A DNA stretch of 64,000 nucleotides from G963675935 sp963719005 (GTDB taxonomy: Bacteria; Planctomycetota; Planctomycetia; Pirellulales; Thermoguttaceae): contig CAVRAR010000008.1 of NCBI GenBank assembly GCA_963719005.1, forward strand, positions 471,806 to 535,805. Reading direction: 5' to 3'. Under the pieces are notes generated by a model that saw only the letters and a program-made list of their open reading frames with translations, searched no databases and was not told the DNA's origin. Shown here piece by piece: positions 8,359-17,131 of this stretch. The position numbers were made by a program, and so were the translations under genes. Position 1 is the first letter of the stretch, and each line of letters starts with the position of its first letter.

Positions 8359-9291
8359 ATGGCCGCAGCGAAGAAGCAACAATCTGGATCTCCCGTCGCC
8401 GCACACCTGCGGAGACTGTTCTCCTGGTTGTTCGGACCGGCTCGGACTCTGGTCATTGTCGTGCTGCTGGTCGGTCTGTTCGTCGGCGGAGCGTGGTGGG
8501 CGTGGAATCGCTTCCAAGGCCGTATTCTCGCCGCGCGGGAATACCAGATCGGTCCCGAGCAGGTCGAGGTGACGCCGCAGCCGGCTTGGATTCCACAGAG
8601 CGACGTTCGCGACGAGGTTCTCCGCAGCCCCATGCTCGACGGACGCTTGTCGATCGTGGACGACGACCTCGTCAAGCGAATCACCGACGCCTTCGCTCGT
8701 CACCCCTGGGTAGCGAAGGTCGAACGGGTCGCCAAGAGCTACGGCACGGTGAAAGTCGATATCGTTTACCGCAAGCCGGCGTGCGTGGTCGAACAGCCCG
8801 GCGGTGGGCTGCCGGTCGACGTCGAGGCGGTGTTGCTTCCCACCGAGATGGGCGACATCACGCCGACGGAAGCCGCCCGTTACCCGCGCCTATCCGGCGT
8901 CGATCGCCCGCCGCCCGGCCCGGCGGGAACCCGTTGGGGAGACGCCCGGGTGATCGGTGGGGCGGAAATCGCCGCCGCGTTGGCCGACAAATGGGAGCCG
9001 ATGCGACTGGACCACATCGAGCCCTCGATCGCCCATCCATCCACCCGACCAACGACGCCCGACAGTGTTGCGAGCCGCCTGGCCGAACCGGTTTTCACCC
9101 TCGTCACCCGCAGCGGCACGCGGATCGCCTGGGGATACGCGCCCGGCGCGAACGCCGTAGGCGAGCTTTCCGCGGCGGAAAAGGTCGCCCGGCTGCAACA
9201 CTATTTCGAGAAGTACGACATGCTGGACGGTCCTGGCGGCAAGGCCCAGGTATTAGACATCCGCGATCTGCCCCCGGCGGTTCAGCCCTGA
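8359..9291 (+). CDS. ftsQ: FtsQ-type cell division protein
   Basis: 310 aa with a short basic cytoplasmic N-terminus, one membrane helix (TLVIVVLLVGLFVGGAWWAW, about residues 33-52) and a periplasmic part with a POTRA-like region (LVKRITDAFARHPWVAKVER) followed by a beta-rich domain. This is the layout of FtsQ/DivIB. The position directly after murC and murB supports a division role, because these genes sit together in many dcw clusters. The ATG at 8359 is preferred over 8272: the 29 residues before it are encoded by the pyrimidine-rich repeat. Sequence conservation in this family is low, so the call relies on topology and context. Confidence 0.75.
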   Translation: MAAAKKQQSGSPVAAHLRRLFSWLFGPARTLVIVVLLVGLFVGGAWWAWNRFQGRILAAREYQIGPEQVEVTPQPAWIPQSDVRDEVLRSPMLDGRLSIVDDDLVKRITDAFARHPWVAKVERVAKSYGTVKVDIVYRKPACVVEQPGGGLPVDVEAVLLPTEMGDITPTEAARYPRLSGVDRPPPGPAGTRWGDARVIGGAEIAAALADKWEPMRLDHIEPSIAHPSTRPTTPDSVASRLAEPVFTLVTRSGTRIAWGYAPGANAVGELSAAEKVARLQHYFEKYDMLDGPGGKAQVLDIRDLPPAVQP

Positions 9292-9319
9292 TGCCCGAGA
9301 GCCAATTGACAACGTCCAA

Positions 9320-9397
9320 ATAGCCGGGAACCAACGGCTCCCGGAAGGGCGGCGGTTGGCGGCTGCTCTCCGGGAGCCGTTGGCTCCCGGCTATTGT
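9320..9397. repeat. Palindromic element after ftsQ
   Basis: TAGCCGGGAACCAACGGCTC plus CCGG is matched by CCGGGAGCCGTTGGCTCCCG plus GCTA. It sits between the convergent genes ftsQ and the cupin gene. Confidence 0.7.
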
Positions 9398-9412
9398 CGC
9401 ACGAGATTGGAG

Positions 9413-9958
9413 TCACCCCGTCGGTTGATCCAGGTAGCCGGGGCGAAGCATGCGATATTCGCCGCTGGCGGGATCGAGCGAGTAGATGTTGAAGTTGGTG
9501 CGGATGTCGAAGCCTTCATAGCGGACGGCGAAATTCAACGAGGCCGAGCCGGAGATGTCGTCGCTGCGAATGCGGTGGAACACGCCCCGCGGCCAAACCA
9601 GCATCGCCGCCCCGTCGTAGATGACCTCGCCGCCCTGCAGGATCTGGTGCGGCGCCACCTCGAAACTCTCGATCCGCCCGTGCGCCTTCGTGTAGATGTC
9701 AACGAAGCGCATGCCGTGCAAAACGATGAGGTTGTCGTCCTGGTGAGTGTGCATGTACCAGGGGCAGGCGATGTCGCCCACCGCGCCGGGCGAGATCGCG
9801 CCGCCGTCGTGCAAGACGCGATCGAGCCCGTCGATATGCGGCAACGCTTCGGTCGGCACCAGATCGAACGACACGCCCGGCGTCTTGCGAAGCACGCGCA
9901 ACGGAACGATGCGGTAGAGCCCCTCGACTTGCTGGAAAACGAGCTCTTCGTAGTTCAT
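9413..9958 (-). CDS. Cupin-like protein
   Basis: 181 aa. A GDIACPWYMHTHQDDNLIVL segment carries the cupin motif 1 (HTH...), with GMRFVDIY after it, and WPRGVFHRIRSD matches cupin motif 2. This suggests a small metal-binding beta-barrel. The substrate is unknown. The ATG at 9958 gives MNYEELVFQQVEGLYRIVPL; an upstream in-frame start at 10150 would add 64 residues with no conserved look. It stands alone, convergent with ftsQ. It could be a sugar isomerase, a dioxygenase or a ligand-binding regulator, and the sequence does not decide between them. Confidence 0.7.
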   Translation of the reverse strand: MNYEELVFQQVEGLYRIVPLRVLRKTPGVSFDLVPTEALPHIDGLDRVLHDGGAISPGAVGDIACPWYMHTHQDDNLIVLHGMRFVDIYTKAHGRIESFEVAPHQILQGGEVIYDGAAMLVWPRGVFHRIRSDDISGSASLNFAVRYEGFDIRTNFNIYSLDPASGEYRMLRPGYLDQPTG

Positions 9959-10307
9959 GCGACGACCTCGGCTGCTTGGTCGAGACATTGGGAATTCACA
10001 ACGGGACGCAGTATATTGTGTCGGGGAGATCAAGGGAAGATATGGCTTCCTCTTGTCCCGTAAGCGGGCGAGCGGAGACATGTCGGGCGAATGAGGCGGC
10101 GGATTGCTACCCCTCTTTGTAGTGGGTAGTATGCCCGGCAAAAACCGCAAACTGCCGGGAATTGGCCGTGACCCCGCCGGGGAATATGGCTAGAATACGC
10201 CCTTGGCCTTGCCATCCGGCTCCCTGCGACTGCCCGCCACTTCGCGGAGGCGCTAGCTTCAGGGCCGCGCTCCGCTAGTCGCGAGGTTGCAGCAGATCGG
10301 ACGATTC
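9959..10307. other. Intergenic region with no recognised feature
   Basis: Divergent region between the cupin gene and the conserved unknown gene. Only a small GGGTAGTATGCCC-like dyad was seen. Promoters for both flanking genes are expected here but none is convincing. Confidence 0.5.
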
Positions 10308-12150
10308 ATGGCAAATGCCGCCGGGCCGAGCCCACACACCTTCCACATCCCCGTGATGGGCACCGGCTTCATGATCGATGCTCCGCTGCGGGTAGCGAAA
10401 TACGGCATTTCGTCGGTGCTCTCGTTGGTCGATGACGTTCTGATCGAGCAGATGCGGCGGCATCACTGCCAGAAGAACGGCGAACCCTACGAGGAGATCG
10501 GCAACGGTGAAGACGATGCCCGTGCCCGGCGGATCACGGCCTACCTGAACCTGCTGGACCTGCTGGTCCACCGGCAGGTCGAGCGGCTGCAAGCGTCGCC
10601 ATTCGAGGCCGGCAGCGAAATCACCCGCTACTACGAGCTGTTGCCGGAGTCGCCGCTTCGGCAGGAATACTCTGCGATGTTGGCAACCGGCGACGCCGGC
10701 CAGCGCCGGCGGCTTCAGGATCGGCTGCGGCGGCTCGCCGTGCCCGGCAGCATCGACGTGAACATCATGTCGAAGGGCGACCGCGACCTGTACCGCGACG
10801 GCGAGAAGCTGCCGGCGAAGTATAGCGACGCTTCGGCGGCGTTGCGAGGGTTCGCCGAGAGTACGCTTGGCGTCGTCCATCGTGCTTTCGGCCGGCATCA
10901 ATCCCCGGCTGTACAGTTACGCCGCCGAGTTCGACGACTTCTTCCCCGACGAAGACGGCCTGCTGAAGAAAAAGATCATTCTGAAGGTAAGCGACTACCA
11001 CTCGGCCGAGGTTCAGGGGCGATTCTTTGCGAAACGCGGGCTGTGGGTGTCGGAGTATCGCGTCGAGTCGGGCTTGAACTGCGGCGGCCATACCTTCGCC
11101 ACCCAAGGGCACCTGCTCGGCCCGATCCTCGAACAGTTCATGCGGAAGAAGCAAGAGCTTGCCGAACAACTGCACGCGACGTGCGTCAAGGCCCTGGCCC
11201 AGCGCGGCCGGCCCTGCGACAAGCTCTGCCGCGATATTCGCATCACCGTGCAGGGCGGCATCGGCACCGCCGAGGAAGACCGTCTGCTCCGCGAACATTA
11301 CGGCGCCGACGGCACCGGCTGGGCCACGCCGTTCCTGCTGGTGCCCGAGGTCACGAACGTCGACGACGAGCATCTGCGGAAATTGTGCGAAGCCGGCGAC
11401 AACGACGTTTATTTGAGCGACAGTTCGCCCTTCGGGCTGCCATTCTGGAACTTGCGCACGTCGGCCAGCGAAGACGCCCGCCGCCGCCGCATCGACCAGG
11501 GCCGTCCCGGCAGCCCCTGCATCAAAGGTTACGTCAAGTTGTTCAACACGGAGTTCACGCCGCTGCCGATTTGCACCGCCTCGCGGCAGTACCAGCGGCA
11601 GAAGCTGGAACATCTCCTCCGCGAAGACCTGACGGAGCAGCAACGGGCCGCCGTGCGCGAGAGCGTGCTGGCCAAGTCGTGCATCTGCCACGATCTGGCG
11701 GGCGGGGCCACGTTGAAGCTCGGCATCGACCCCGCGGCCACGCCGGCGATCTGTTGCGGCCCGAACATCGTGAACTTCTCGAAAATCGCCTCGCTGGAGG
11801 AGATGGTGGGGCACATCTACGGCCGCACGTCGCTGCTGGCCAATTCCGCCCGGCCCCACGTGTTCCTCCGCGAATTGGCCATCAACATCGACTTCCTGTG
11901 CAAGGAACTGAAGAAGTATCAGCTTGGGATCGGTTCCTACACCCTCGACTACTTCGAGGAATTCCGCGATAATCTGCTCGGCGGCATCGACCATTATCGG
12001 CGTTTCGCCGACCGGATCGGCGCGAAGGTGCGGGCCGCGTTTCTCGTCGAGTTGGAGCGATTGCAGATGGCCGTCGCGGCGATTCCCATCGCGGCGGATG
12101 AGACGCCGTCCGACGACGCCGATTCGTGGGAGACCCGCCTCGCGTCGTAA
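10308..12150 (+). pseudogene. Large conserved protein of unknown function, frameshifted
   Basis: Two ORFs join into one protein of about 614 aa. The first reads HTFHIPVMGTGFMIDAPLRV then AKYGISSVLSLVDD. Near 10866 the coding frame shifts and continues as SIVLSAGINPRLYSYAAEF to the stop at 12150. Both halves show protein-like composition, and the frame of the first half degenerates into Arg-rich shadow sequence after the shift. The second half is Cys-rich (GLNCGGHTFATQG, ICHDLAGG, AICCGPNIVNFSKI), which may mean metal or cofactor binding, perhaps with a TIM-barrel-like core. I know of similar long uncharacterised proteins with the HIPVMGTGF start in other bacteria but no function. The break may be a sequencing error. 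Confidence 0.6.
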
Positions 12151-12234
12151 CGGAAGGGGACGGAGGGGGACTGTCCCAATTTTCGTGTCAGTGAAAATCG
12201 GACTGTCCCCTTCGCCGGGATCTCCGTCCCCCTT
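12150..12234. repeat. GGGGACTGTCCC...GAAAATCGG palindromic element
   Basis: GGGGACTGTCCCAATTTTCG, TGTCA, then TGAAAATCGGACTGTCCCC, nested in outer arms GACGGAGG / CTCCGTCCCC. Related copies occur at 26145-26190, 29432-29477 and, in ribD, 62832-62878. Confidence 0.8.
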
Positions 12235-12307
12235 GCCCCGCCGACGTTTTCTGGCGGATAATTGCGGCGAGCGAGCGACCGCAATCATGACCTGAAGGAG
12301 GTGAATC

Positions 12308-12817
12308 ATGGACACGTTGGAAGCCATCCGCACTCGTCGCAGCGTTCGCAAGTATCAGGATCGGCCCGTGCCCGAGGAACTGGTGCAAAAACTGTTGGCG
12401 GCGGCGATGAGCGCCCCGAGCGCCCGCAACCAGCAGCCGTGGCAATTTGTGGTGATCGACGATCGGCGGATGCTGGCCGATGTGGCCGAGATCAATCCGA
12501 ACGCCCAAATGGCCCGCCAGGCGCCGCTGGGCATCATGGTGTGCGGCGATCTATCGTTGGAGAAGTCGCCCGGCTATTGGGTGGTCGATTGTGCGGCGGC
12601 GGTCGAGAACATGCTGCTGGCCGCCCACGCCCTGGGGCTCGGGGCGGTCTGGACCGGGGTTTTTCCACGTGAGGAGCGGATGGAAGGGCTGCGGCACTTG
12701 GTGAAACTCCCGAAGAGCGTCATCGCCCACAGTTTCGTCGTCGTCGGCTATCCCGCCGAGCAGCCCCCGCCGCAAGACCATTTCCGCCAAGACCGCGTGC
12801 ATCGCAACGGCTGGTGA
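12308..12817 (+). CDS. Nitroreductase family protein
   Basis: 169 aa. FMN-binding features: AIRTRRSVRKYQDRPVPEEL at the N-terminus, LLAAAMSAPSARNQQPWQFV (typical FMN phosphate/ring contact), and ALGLGAVWTGVFPREER in the C-terminal part with VGYPAEQPP near the end. Members reduce nitro compounds, quinones or flavins with NAD(P)H; the physiological substrate here is not apparent. An unusually good ribosome-binding site, AAGGAGGTGAATC, directly precedes the ATG at 12308 and fixes the start. It is a single gene, flanked by repeats on its 5' side. Confidence 0.9.
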   Translation: MDTLEAIRTRRSVRKYQDRPVPEELVQKLLAAAMSAPSARNQQPWQFVVIDDRRMLADVAEINPNAQMARQAPLGIMVCGDLSLEKSPGYWVVDCAAAVENMLLAAHALGLGAVWTGVFPREERMEGLRHLVKLPKSVIAHSFVVVGYPAEQPPPQDHFRQDRVHRNGW

Positions 12818-13304
12818 AGGCCGCCGGTTACGGTCGGCCTCTTCCCCGTTGGCGTGGCGCATTAACCTGTTGCTTGTCACCGAGGCGCACGCGCTTCGTA
12901 CTTTCTCTCCACAATCTCGTCGGCCGATCAATATTTTCTTTTGGCACGCCGTTCGCTCTAAGAGAAATCAGTTGGCTGTCCCGGGGCGAACCGGGGCCGG
13001 GGCCGGTTGAGAGAGGTGTCACGGGGCCGCAACAGAGAAGAGTGCTGGGTTGGGGGGAAACTGAGGAAGAGACAGCGTTTTGGGTCGGAGTGCAATCGTC
13101 GAAACGTCTTAATTGAAAACAGGTTACCTATCCCCGAGGAAAACGGAGAAAAGAGGCACCCCCCGACGGATCGGAAGCCCCCGCTTCCGATAACGACTGG
13201 CGAGCTGACAGTTGGTCGCCCGAACCGCTGTCAGCTCGCCTGTTTTATTTTGCTACAGCAAAATTGAACACTTTGTGTGGAATTGAACAGTCTTGGGCAG
13301 TGGG
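12818..13304. other. Intergenic region upstream of the IS1 remnant
   Basis: Low-information sequence between the nitroreductase and the IS1-type transposase. I looked for RNase P, SRP and tmRNA signatures in the purine-rich 13000-13100 part and found none. The only clear element is the terminator-like hairpin at 13199-13250. Confidence 0.4.
13199..13250 (+). terminator. Strong hairpin with T-rich tail
   Basis: The 13-bp stem GGCGAGCTGACAG / CTGTCAGCTCGCC is followed by TGTTTTATTTTG. It may terminate rightward transcription before the IS1 remnant, or be part of the element's end. Confidence 0.65.
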
Positions 13305-13991
13305 CTAACATTGTGTTGCTAGCCGGTTGAGAAGTTCTTTTAGGCTCCAAACGTGGTCCGTCAGACCCGCTTTCATGGCTGGCGTTGTGGCCGTTCCCCG
13401 CTCCCCCTTCTTCTTGCCCTTGGATAGGGTCATGTACGGCCGGCAGCAGTTGTAGTAGAGGAAGTAGATTGCCAAGTGGTATTCGTGGTTCTGTCGCTTC
13501 TTGCTGAATCCATTGGTCAACCGCGTCATTCGCCGAACCCCCATTCGGATGCTCAGATTGTGCCGTTCGATATGGGAAGTGCAAACCAAGGCCGGATCGG
13601 GAAAGCCGCAAACACAGTGCCATCGGATGTCCACTATCGACCCCGGCGAGTATCGTACCTCTGCGGTCCCCGATGGGCTGCCATAGACCTTGATGAGTTG
13701 CGCCAGGTCCACTTGCTCGTTGAACACGGCCGGAATGACGGTTTCATAGGGCTGAAAGCCATCTACCGACATTTGGCAACGGCCGGGGATAGCGTGCCGT
13801 AGCATTTCGGCGAAGTTCGCCGTATCGACTGAGGTTCGCCGACCGACGTGAAATGCCAAGAGTAGCTTGCTGGTCTTTTCGATGGCCGTGAACGTATAGC
13901 AGTCGCCATACTCTTTGCTGTAGTGTTTGGCCTGTCGGCGCTTCTCTTTGCAGCCGATGAAATCCCACACCTCATCGACCTCTACGTCCAT
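13305..13991 (-). pseudogene. IS1-type transposase, N-terminally truncated
   Basis: 228 aa covering the DDE catalytic region: VDEVWDFIGCKEKRRQ at the start, TAIEKTSKLLLAFHVGRR, MSVDGFQPYETVIP, HIERHNLSIRMGVRRMTRLT and a C-terminal HLAIYFLYYNCCRPYMTL. Full IS1-type transposases have about 90-100 more N-terminal residues (zinc ribbon and helix-turn-helix) before the VDE motif. These are missing, and the end of an IS3-type element lies only 9 bp upstream of the remaining start. The missing part was not found on the far side of that element. The copy is therefore probably inactive. Confidence 0.75.
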
Positions 13992-14236
13992 AGCGGGGAG
14001 TGTCTTGGTTCAGCGTGAAATGGAAACTTCGATTGGCTTGCTAGGATCGTCCGGGTGTTGAAGTTGGTTGGTAGTGCTTGGATTTTTCGCTTTGGTGTTG
14101 TAAGCGAGGGAGGTGGGCGGCAGCAGAACCACCGCCCGGACCTCGCTCACAACCCCTGGGGCGGCGCTCGGGTCGGTTCCCACCGGAGCCCTATCCTCCG
14201 CCCAGGTCGTCTCTCATCGTAACGTCCTTCTTTCGA

Positions 14237-15171
14237 TCAGGCAACCGTCCGCAAACGGGCCGCCTCTCGCTGCTCCTTTCTACGCTCGCGGGCCTCCGTC
14301 AGTTTGCGATCGCGGGCTGCGAAGATCTCCGCCTCACGGCCCGCCAATTTGTCCGCCGGCGCCACATAGCCAATCGCGCTGTGCAATCGCACCTCGTTGT
14401 AGTGCTCCACGTAACGAGCCACAATGCGGATGGCATCCTCCAGCGAGATCGGCGTGCCCGGCCGCAGGCACTCGCCCTTGATGCTCCCGTGAAATCGCTC
14501 CAGTTTGCCGTTGCTCTGCGGATAGTACGGGCTGGTGCGCACGTGCGTCATCCCGCAGATGCGAATGAACTCTTTGAAGTCCTTCGCCAAAAACTGCGAC
14601 CCATTGTCGCTGATGATCCGCGGCGTCTCCTTGGGGAACTTCTCCCGCGCGCGTTGCAGGATCGTCAGTTCATCTTGCTCGGTCATCGAGCGGCGAATCT
14701 CCCAATGCACGGTGTAGCGGCTGTAGCCGTCGAGGATCGTCGTCAGGTAGTAAAACGTGCCGTGGATGTTGAGGTAGCTGATGTCGATATGCCAGTGTTC
14801 ATGGGGTTTTTGCGGCTGTTGGAAGCCCGTGCCTTTCTTCGACGGCTTGTTCGTCGACGCCCGATGCGGCCCGCCGCCTTCAATACGCGATAGACGCTGC
14901 TGGGACTGACGGCCACCACGTCGCGGTCGAGCATCATGAACGCCAAACGCCGGTAGCCTTCCAGTGGATACTCGAAGGAGAAGCGGATGATGGCCTGCTT
15001 CTCCCAATCTTCGAGCCACCAGTCGCGCGGCACCCAGCCGTTGTGTTCGTTCCGCTTGCCGTAGCGATCCTTCCAGTCGTGGAACTTGCTCTGGCCAATG
15101 CCCAGCCAAGCCACGAACTTTCTGGCGGGAATCTCCGTGCGCTCGTTCCAACGGCGCACGTAATCGACCAC
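14237..15171 (-). pseudogene. IS3-family transposase OrfB, frameshifted
   Basis: The N-terminal part reads WNERTEIPARKFVAWLGIGQ and SPSSVYRVLKAAG. Near 14875 the frame changes and the catalytic core continues: WHIDISYLNIHGTFYYLTTI (first Asp), RIISDNGSQFLAKDF (second Asp) and NGKLERFHGSIKGECL (Glu). The DDE residues are intact, so only the single frame break separates this from a normal OrfB. The known IS3 programmed frameshift lies between orfA and orfB, not here, so this break is decay or sequencing error. Confidence 0.8.
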
Positions 15172-15206
15172 TTCATCGCGAGTGTCGTGGGGAACCCAAC
15201 GTCCGT

Positions 15207-15521
15207 TTAGAGTTCCCCATTCTCTTTTGCGCGGACGTTCTCCTCCATCAGTTCGGAGATGACCTCGTTCTTCTGAACGAGCTTGGCCCGCAGTCGGGCG
15301 ACTTCCTCCTCCTGGGCGGAAAGCCTCCTGGCCTCGCGTTTGGCGACCGGGTGAAAGGCGGCCGGCGCGTTGTCGAACAGGATTTTCTGCCAGGCGTAGA
15401 TTTGGTTCGGCTTGATGCCGTACTCGTCGCAGAGGTCCGAGATGGGCACTTTATCGACCAGATACCTCTTGAGAATGGCAGCCTTCTGGTCCGTGCCGAA
15501 ATGTCGTCGTTGTCCACTCAT
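15207..15521 (-). CDS. IS3-family transposase OrfA
   Basis: 104 aa. A helix-turn-helix (AAILKRYLVDKVPISDLCDE then YGIKPNQIYAWQK) is followed by a leucine-zipper-like coiled coil (LSAQEEEVARLRAKLVQKNE). Both are typical of IS3 OrfA, which binds the element's ends. It precedes orfB on the minus strand. Confidence 0.85.
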   Translation of the reverse strand: MSGQRRHFGTDQKAAILKRYLVDKVPISDLCDEYGIKPNQIYAWQKILFDNAPAAFHPVAKREARRLSAQEEEVARLRAKLVQKNEVISELMEENVRAKENGEL

Positions 15522-15594
15522 GAAATTCTCCTCGTCTGGGGGAAGATTCTAACCCAGGCGACCGAGAATTTCCATTTCCAATTGGTTCAAGACA

Positions 15595-16057
15595 ACGCCA
15601 CTCGATTTTACAGCCATGATCCCCAATGCCGTACCTTGGCTGAGTTGGCGGGCATGGAAGCGTTCGATCTGCTGCCAACGGACCAAACAATGCTGGATAA
15701 GTTTGTTCTCTCTGACATCCGAGAAGGCAAGGTTTAGCGATAACACATGATAGGCAACTGTCAGTTCGGACACGTGACATTCTAACTCCGCCGACGCGCC
15801 CTCCGTTTCATACCCACTCTGCCGGGTTATCCCTCAGCAACGCACTGCGGCACCAGTACCTACAATCGCTGTCGGAAGCCCACTCTTTCGGGTTGTCCCT
15901 CAGCAACACAATCATAGCCCAGTACCCACTGCGGGAGAGTGTCCTATTAGTGTGTTGCTGGCTCGCAGCCAACTCATCCAAGAGCCTCTCGAACGGAAAC
16001 CGAGTTGGCCCGTTCTTTTCTCCTCGCCTCTTGCGACTCGCTTCGCTGTGGCAAATA
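15595..16057. repeat. Intergenic region with two direct repeats of about 80 bp
   Basis: From about 15810 to 15925 the segment CCCACTCTGCCGGGTTATCC followed by CTCAGCAACGCA recurs as CCCACTCTTTCGGGTTGTCC and CTCAGCAACACA, each ending near CCAGTACC. The 15600-15770 part has a short minus-strand ORF with protein-like composition (LSLNLAFSDVRENKLIQHCL), possibly a transposase fragment, which I cannot identify. Confidence 0.5.
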
Positions 16058-17080
16058 ATGGGGAGTATGGCTGACGCAACGGGGGGGCAGATCGACACTT
16101 GCATTGAAATCGTTACGCCCGAGAACATCGCCTTCCAGCATCGCGTTGCCGGGCCGTTTCGTCGGCTGCCTGCGTTCCTGATCGACGTGGTGATTCGCGG
16201 CGTACTGGGAACTATTTGCACCCTCGTCTTCCTCTTCGCGTTTGGCTCCGTCGGTGCGGGGGGGCTCGGAATCGGCGGGGCGATGATTATCTGGTTCGTG
16301 CTGGGTTGGTTCTATTTCGGGCTGTTCGAGGCGCTCTGGAATGGACAGACGCCCGGCAAGCGGTTGATGGGCATTCGGGTCGTCTCGGTCGAGGGGCAGC
16401 CGATCACGCCGTTTCAGGCGATCCTGCGAAATATCCTCCGTACCGTCAACGTTATGCCCGTGGTGGTTCTCCCCCTCGGGCCGTTTGGCGTGCCGGCATC
16501 GTTGTGTCTGGTCGGCTTGCTGGCAATGATGCTCAACGACCGCTTCCAGCGGCTCGGCGATCTGCCCTCGGGCACGATGGTCGTGATCGAGGAGCAACGC
16601 TATCTGCGCGGGGTGGTGCGGATTACCGAGCCGGAGGCGATCCGCGCCGCCGCATCGATTCCGCCGACGTTCCAGCCGAGCCGCTCGTTGGGCCGCGTGC
16701 TGGCGGCTTACGTTCAACGCCGCCAGTTGTTTCCCTGGGGCCGTCGCATCGAGATCGCCCGGCACATCGGCGAGCCGCTGCGGCAGAAGTTTCAGCTTCC
16801 GCCCGGCACGGACCTCGACATGCTGCTTTGCGGGCTGTATCGCCGTGCGTTCATCGCCGACCGGAGCGACGAGCCGCCGCAAAGCGTTTCGCCGTTCAAG
16901 GGATTGACAAGGTCGGCTGACGAATTCGCCAGGGCGACCGTTGCCGACGGATTATTGCAGACGAACGAGCCGAAAGATGAGAACACGAACCACGGAGGTA
17001 CGGAGAGCACGGAGGGCGTGGAGATCACAGAGAGGGTTGTCATGTCGCCTCCTCCCGTTTGGGAGAGGGGCAATGGGTGA
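16058..17080 (+). CDS. RDD-family membrane protein
   Basis: About 340 aa. The RDD domain starts early (AFQHRVAGPFRRLPAFLIDV, holding the Arg and Asp of the name) and has three to four membrane helices (VIRGVLGTICTLVFLFAFG, MIIWFVLGWFYFGLFEALW, VMPVVVLPLGPFGVPASLCL), with WNGQTPGKRLMGIRVVSVEG between. The C-terminal 130 residues are soluble and unrecognised. RDD proteins are putative transporters or membrane scaffolds. It leads a run of same-strand genes (SpoIIM, membrane protein, DUF4129, DUF4350, MoxR, DUF58), a known conserved neighbourhood. The start is uncertain: ATG 16058 or 16067. The tail after residue 300 is low-complexity. Confidence 0.85.
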   Translation: MGSMADATGGQIDTCIEIVTPENIAFQHRVAGPFRRLPAFLIDVVIRGVLGTICTLVFLFAFGSVGAGGLGIGGAMIIWFVLGWFYFGLFEALWNGQTPGKRLMGIRVVSVEGQPITPFQAILRNILRTVNVMPVVVLPLGPFGVPASLCLVGLLAMMLNDRFQRLGDLPSGTMVVIEEQRYLRGVVRITEPEAIRAAASIPPTFQPSRSLGRVLAAYVQRRQLFPWGRRIEIARHIGEPLRQKFQLPPGTDLDMLLCGLYRRAFIADRSDEPPQSVSPFKGLTRSADEFARATVADGLLQTNEPKDENTNHGGTESTEGVEITERVVMSPPPVWERGNG

Positions 17081-17131
17081 GCACGTGATAAACAGTCCGT
17101 GCGAAGCCGCAAGCGGTTTGGGGTGCAATCA

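Larger units (their letters stand above)
14001..15594 (-). mobile_element. IS3-family insertion sequence
   Basis: The ends form imperfect terminal inverted repeats: the left starts TGTCTTGGTTCAGCGTGAAA and continues TGGAAACTTC; the reverse complement of the right end is TGTCTTGAACCAATTGGAAA continuing TGGAAATTC. The shared blocks are TGTCTTG and GAAATGGAAA. TG...CA ends are standard for IS3 elements. It carries orfA (15207-15521) and orfB (14237-15171) on the minus strand. About 1.6 kb in total. I could not see a target-site duplication (left flank GGGGAG, right flank ACGCCA). Confidence 0.7.

Noticed and set aside
13000..13110. Purine-rich segment considered as RNase P, SRP or tmRNA
   Set aside because: None of the invariant signature sequences of these RNAs is present.
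15595..15780. Missing N-terminus of the IS1-type transposase on the far side of the IS3 element
   Set aside because: The translated sequence there does not resemble the zinc ribbon/HTH region of IS1 transposases.
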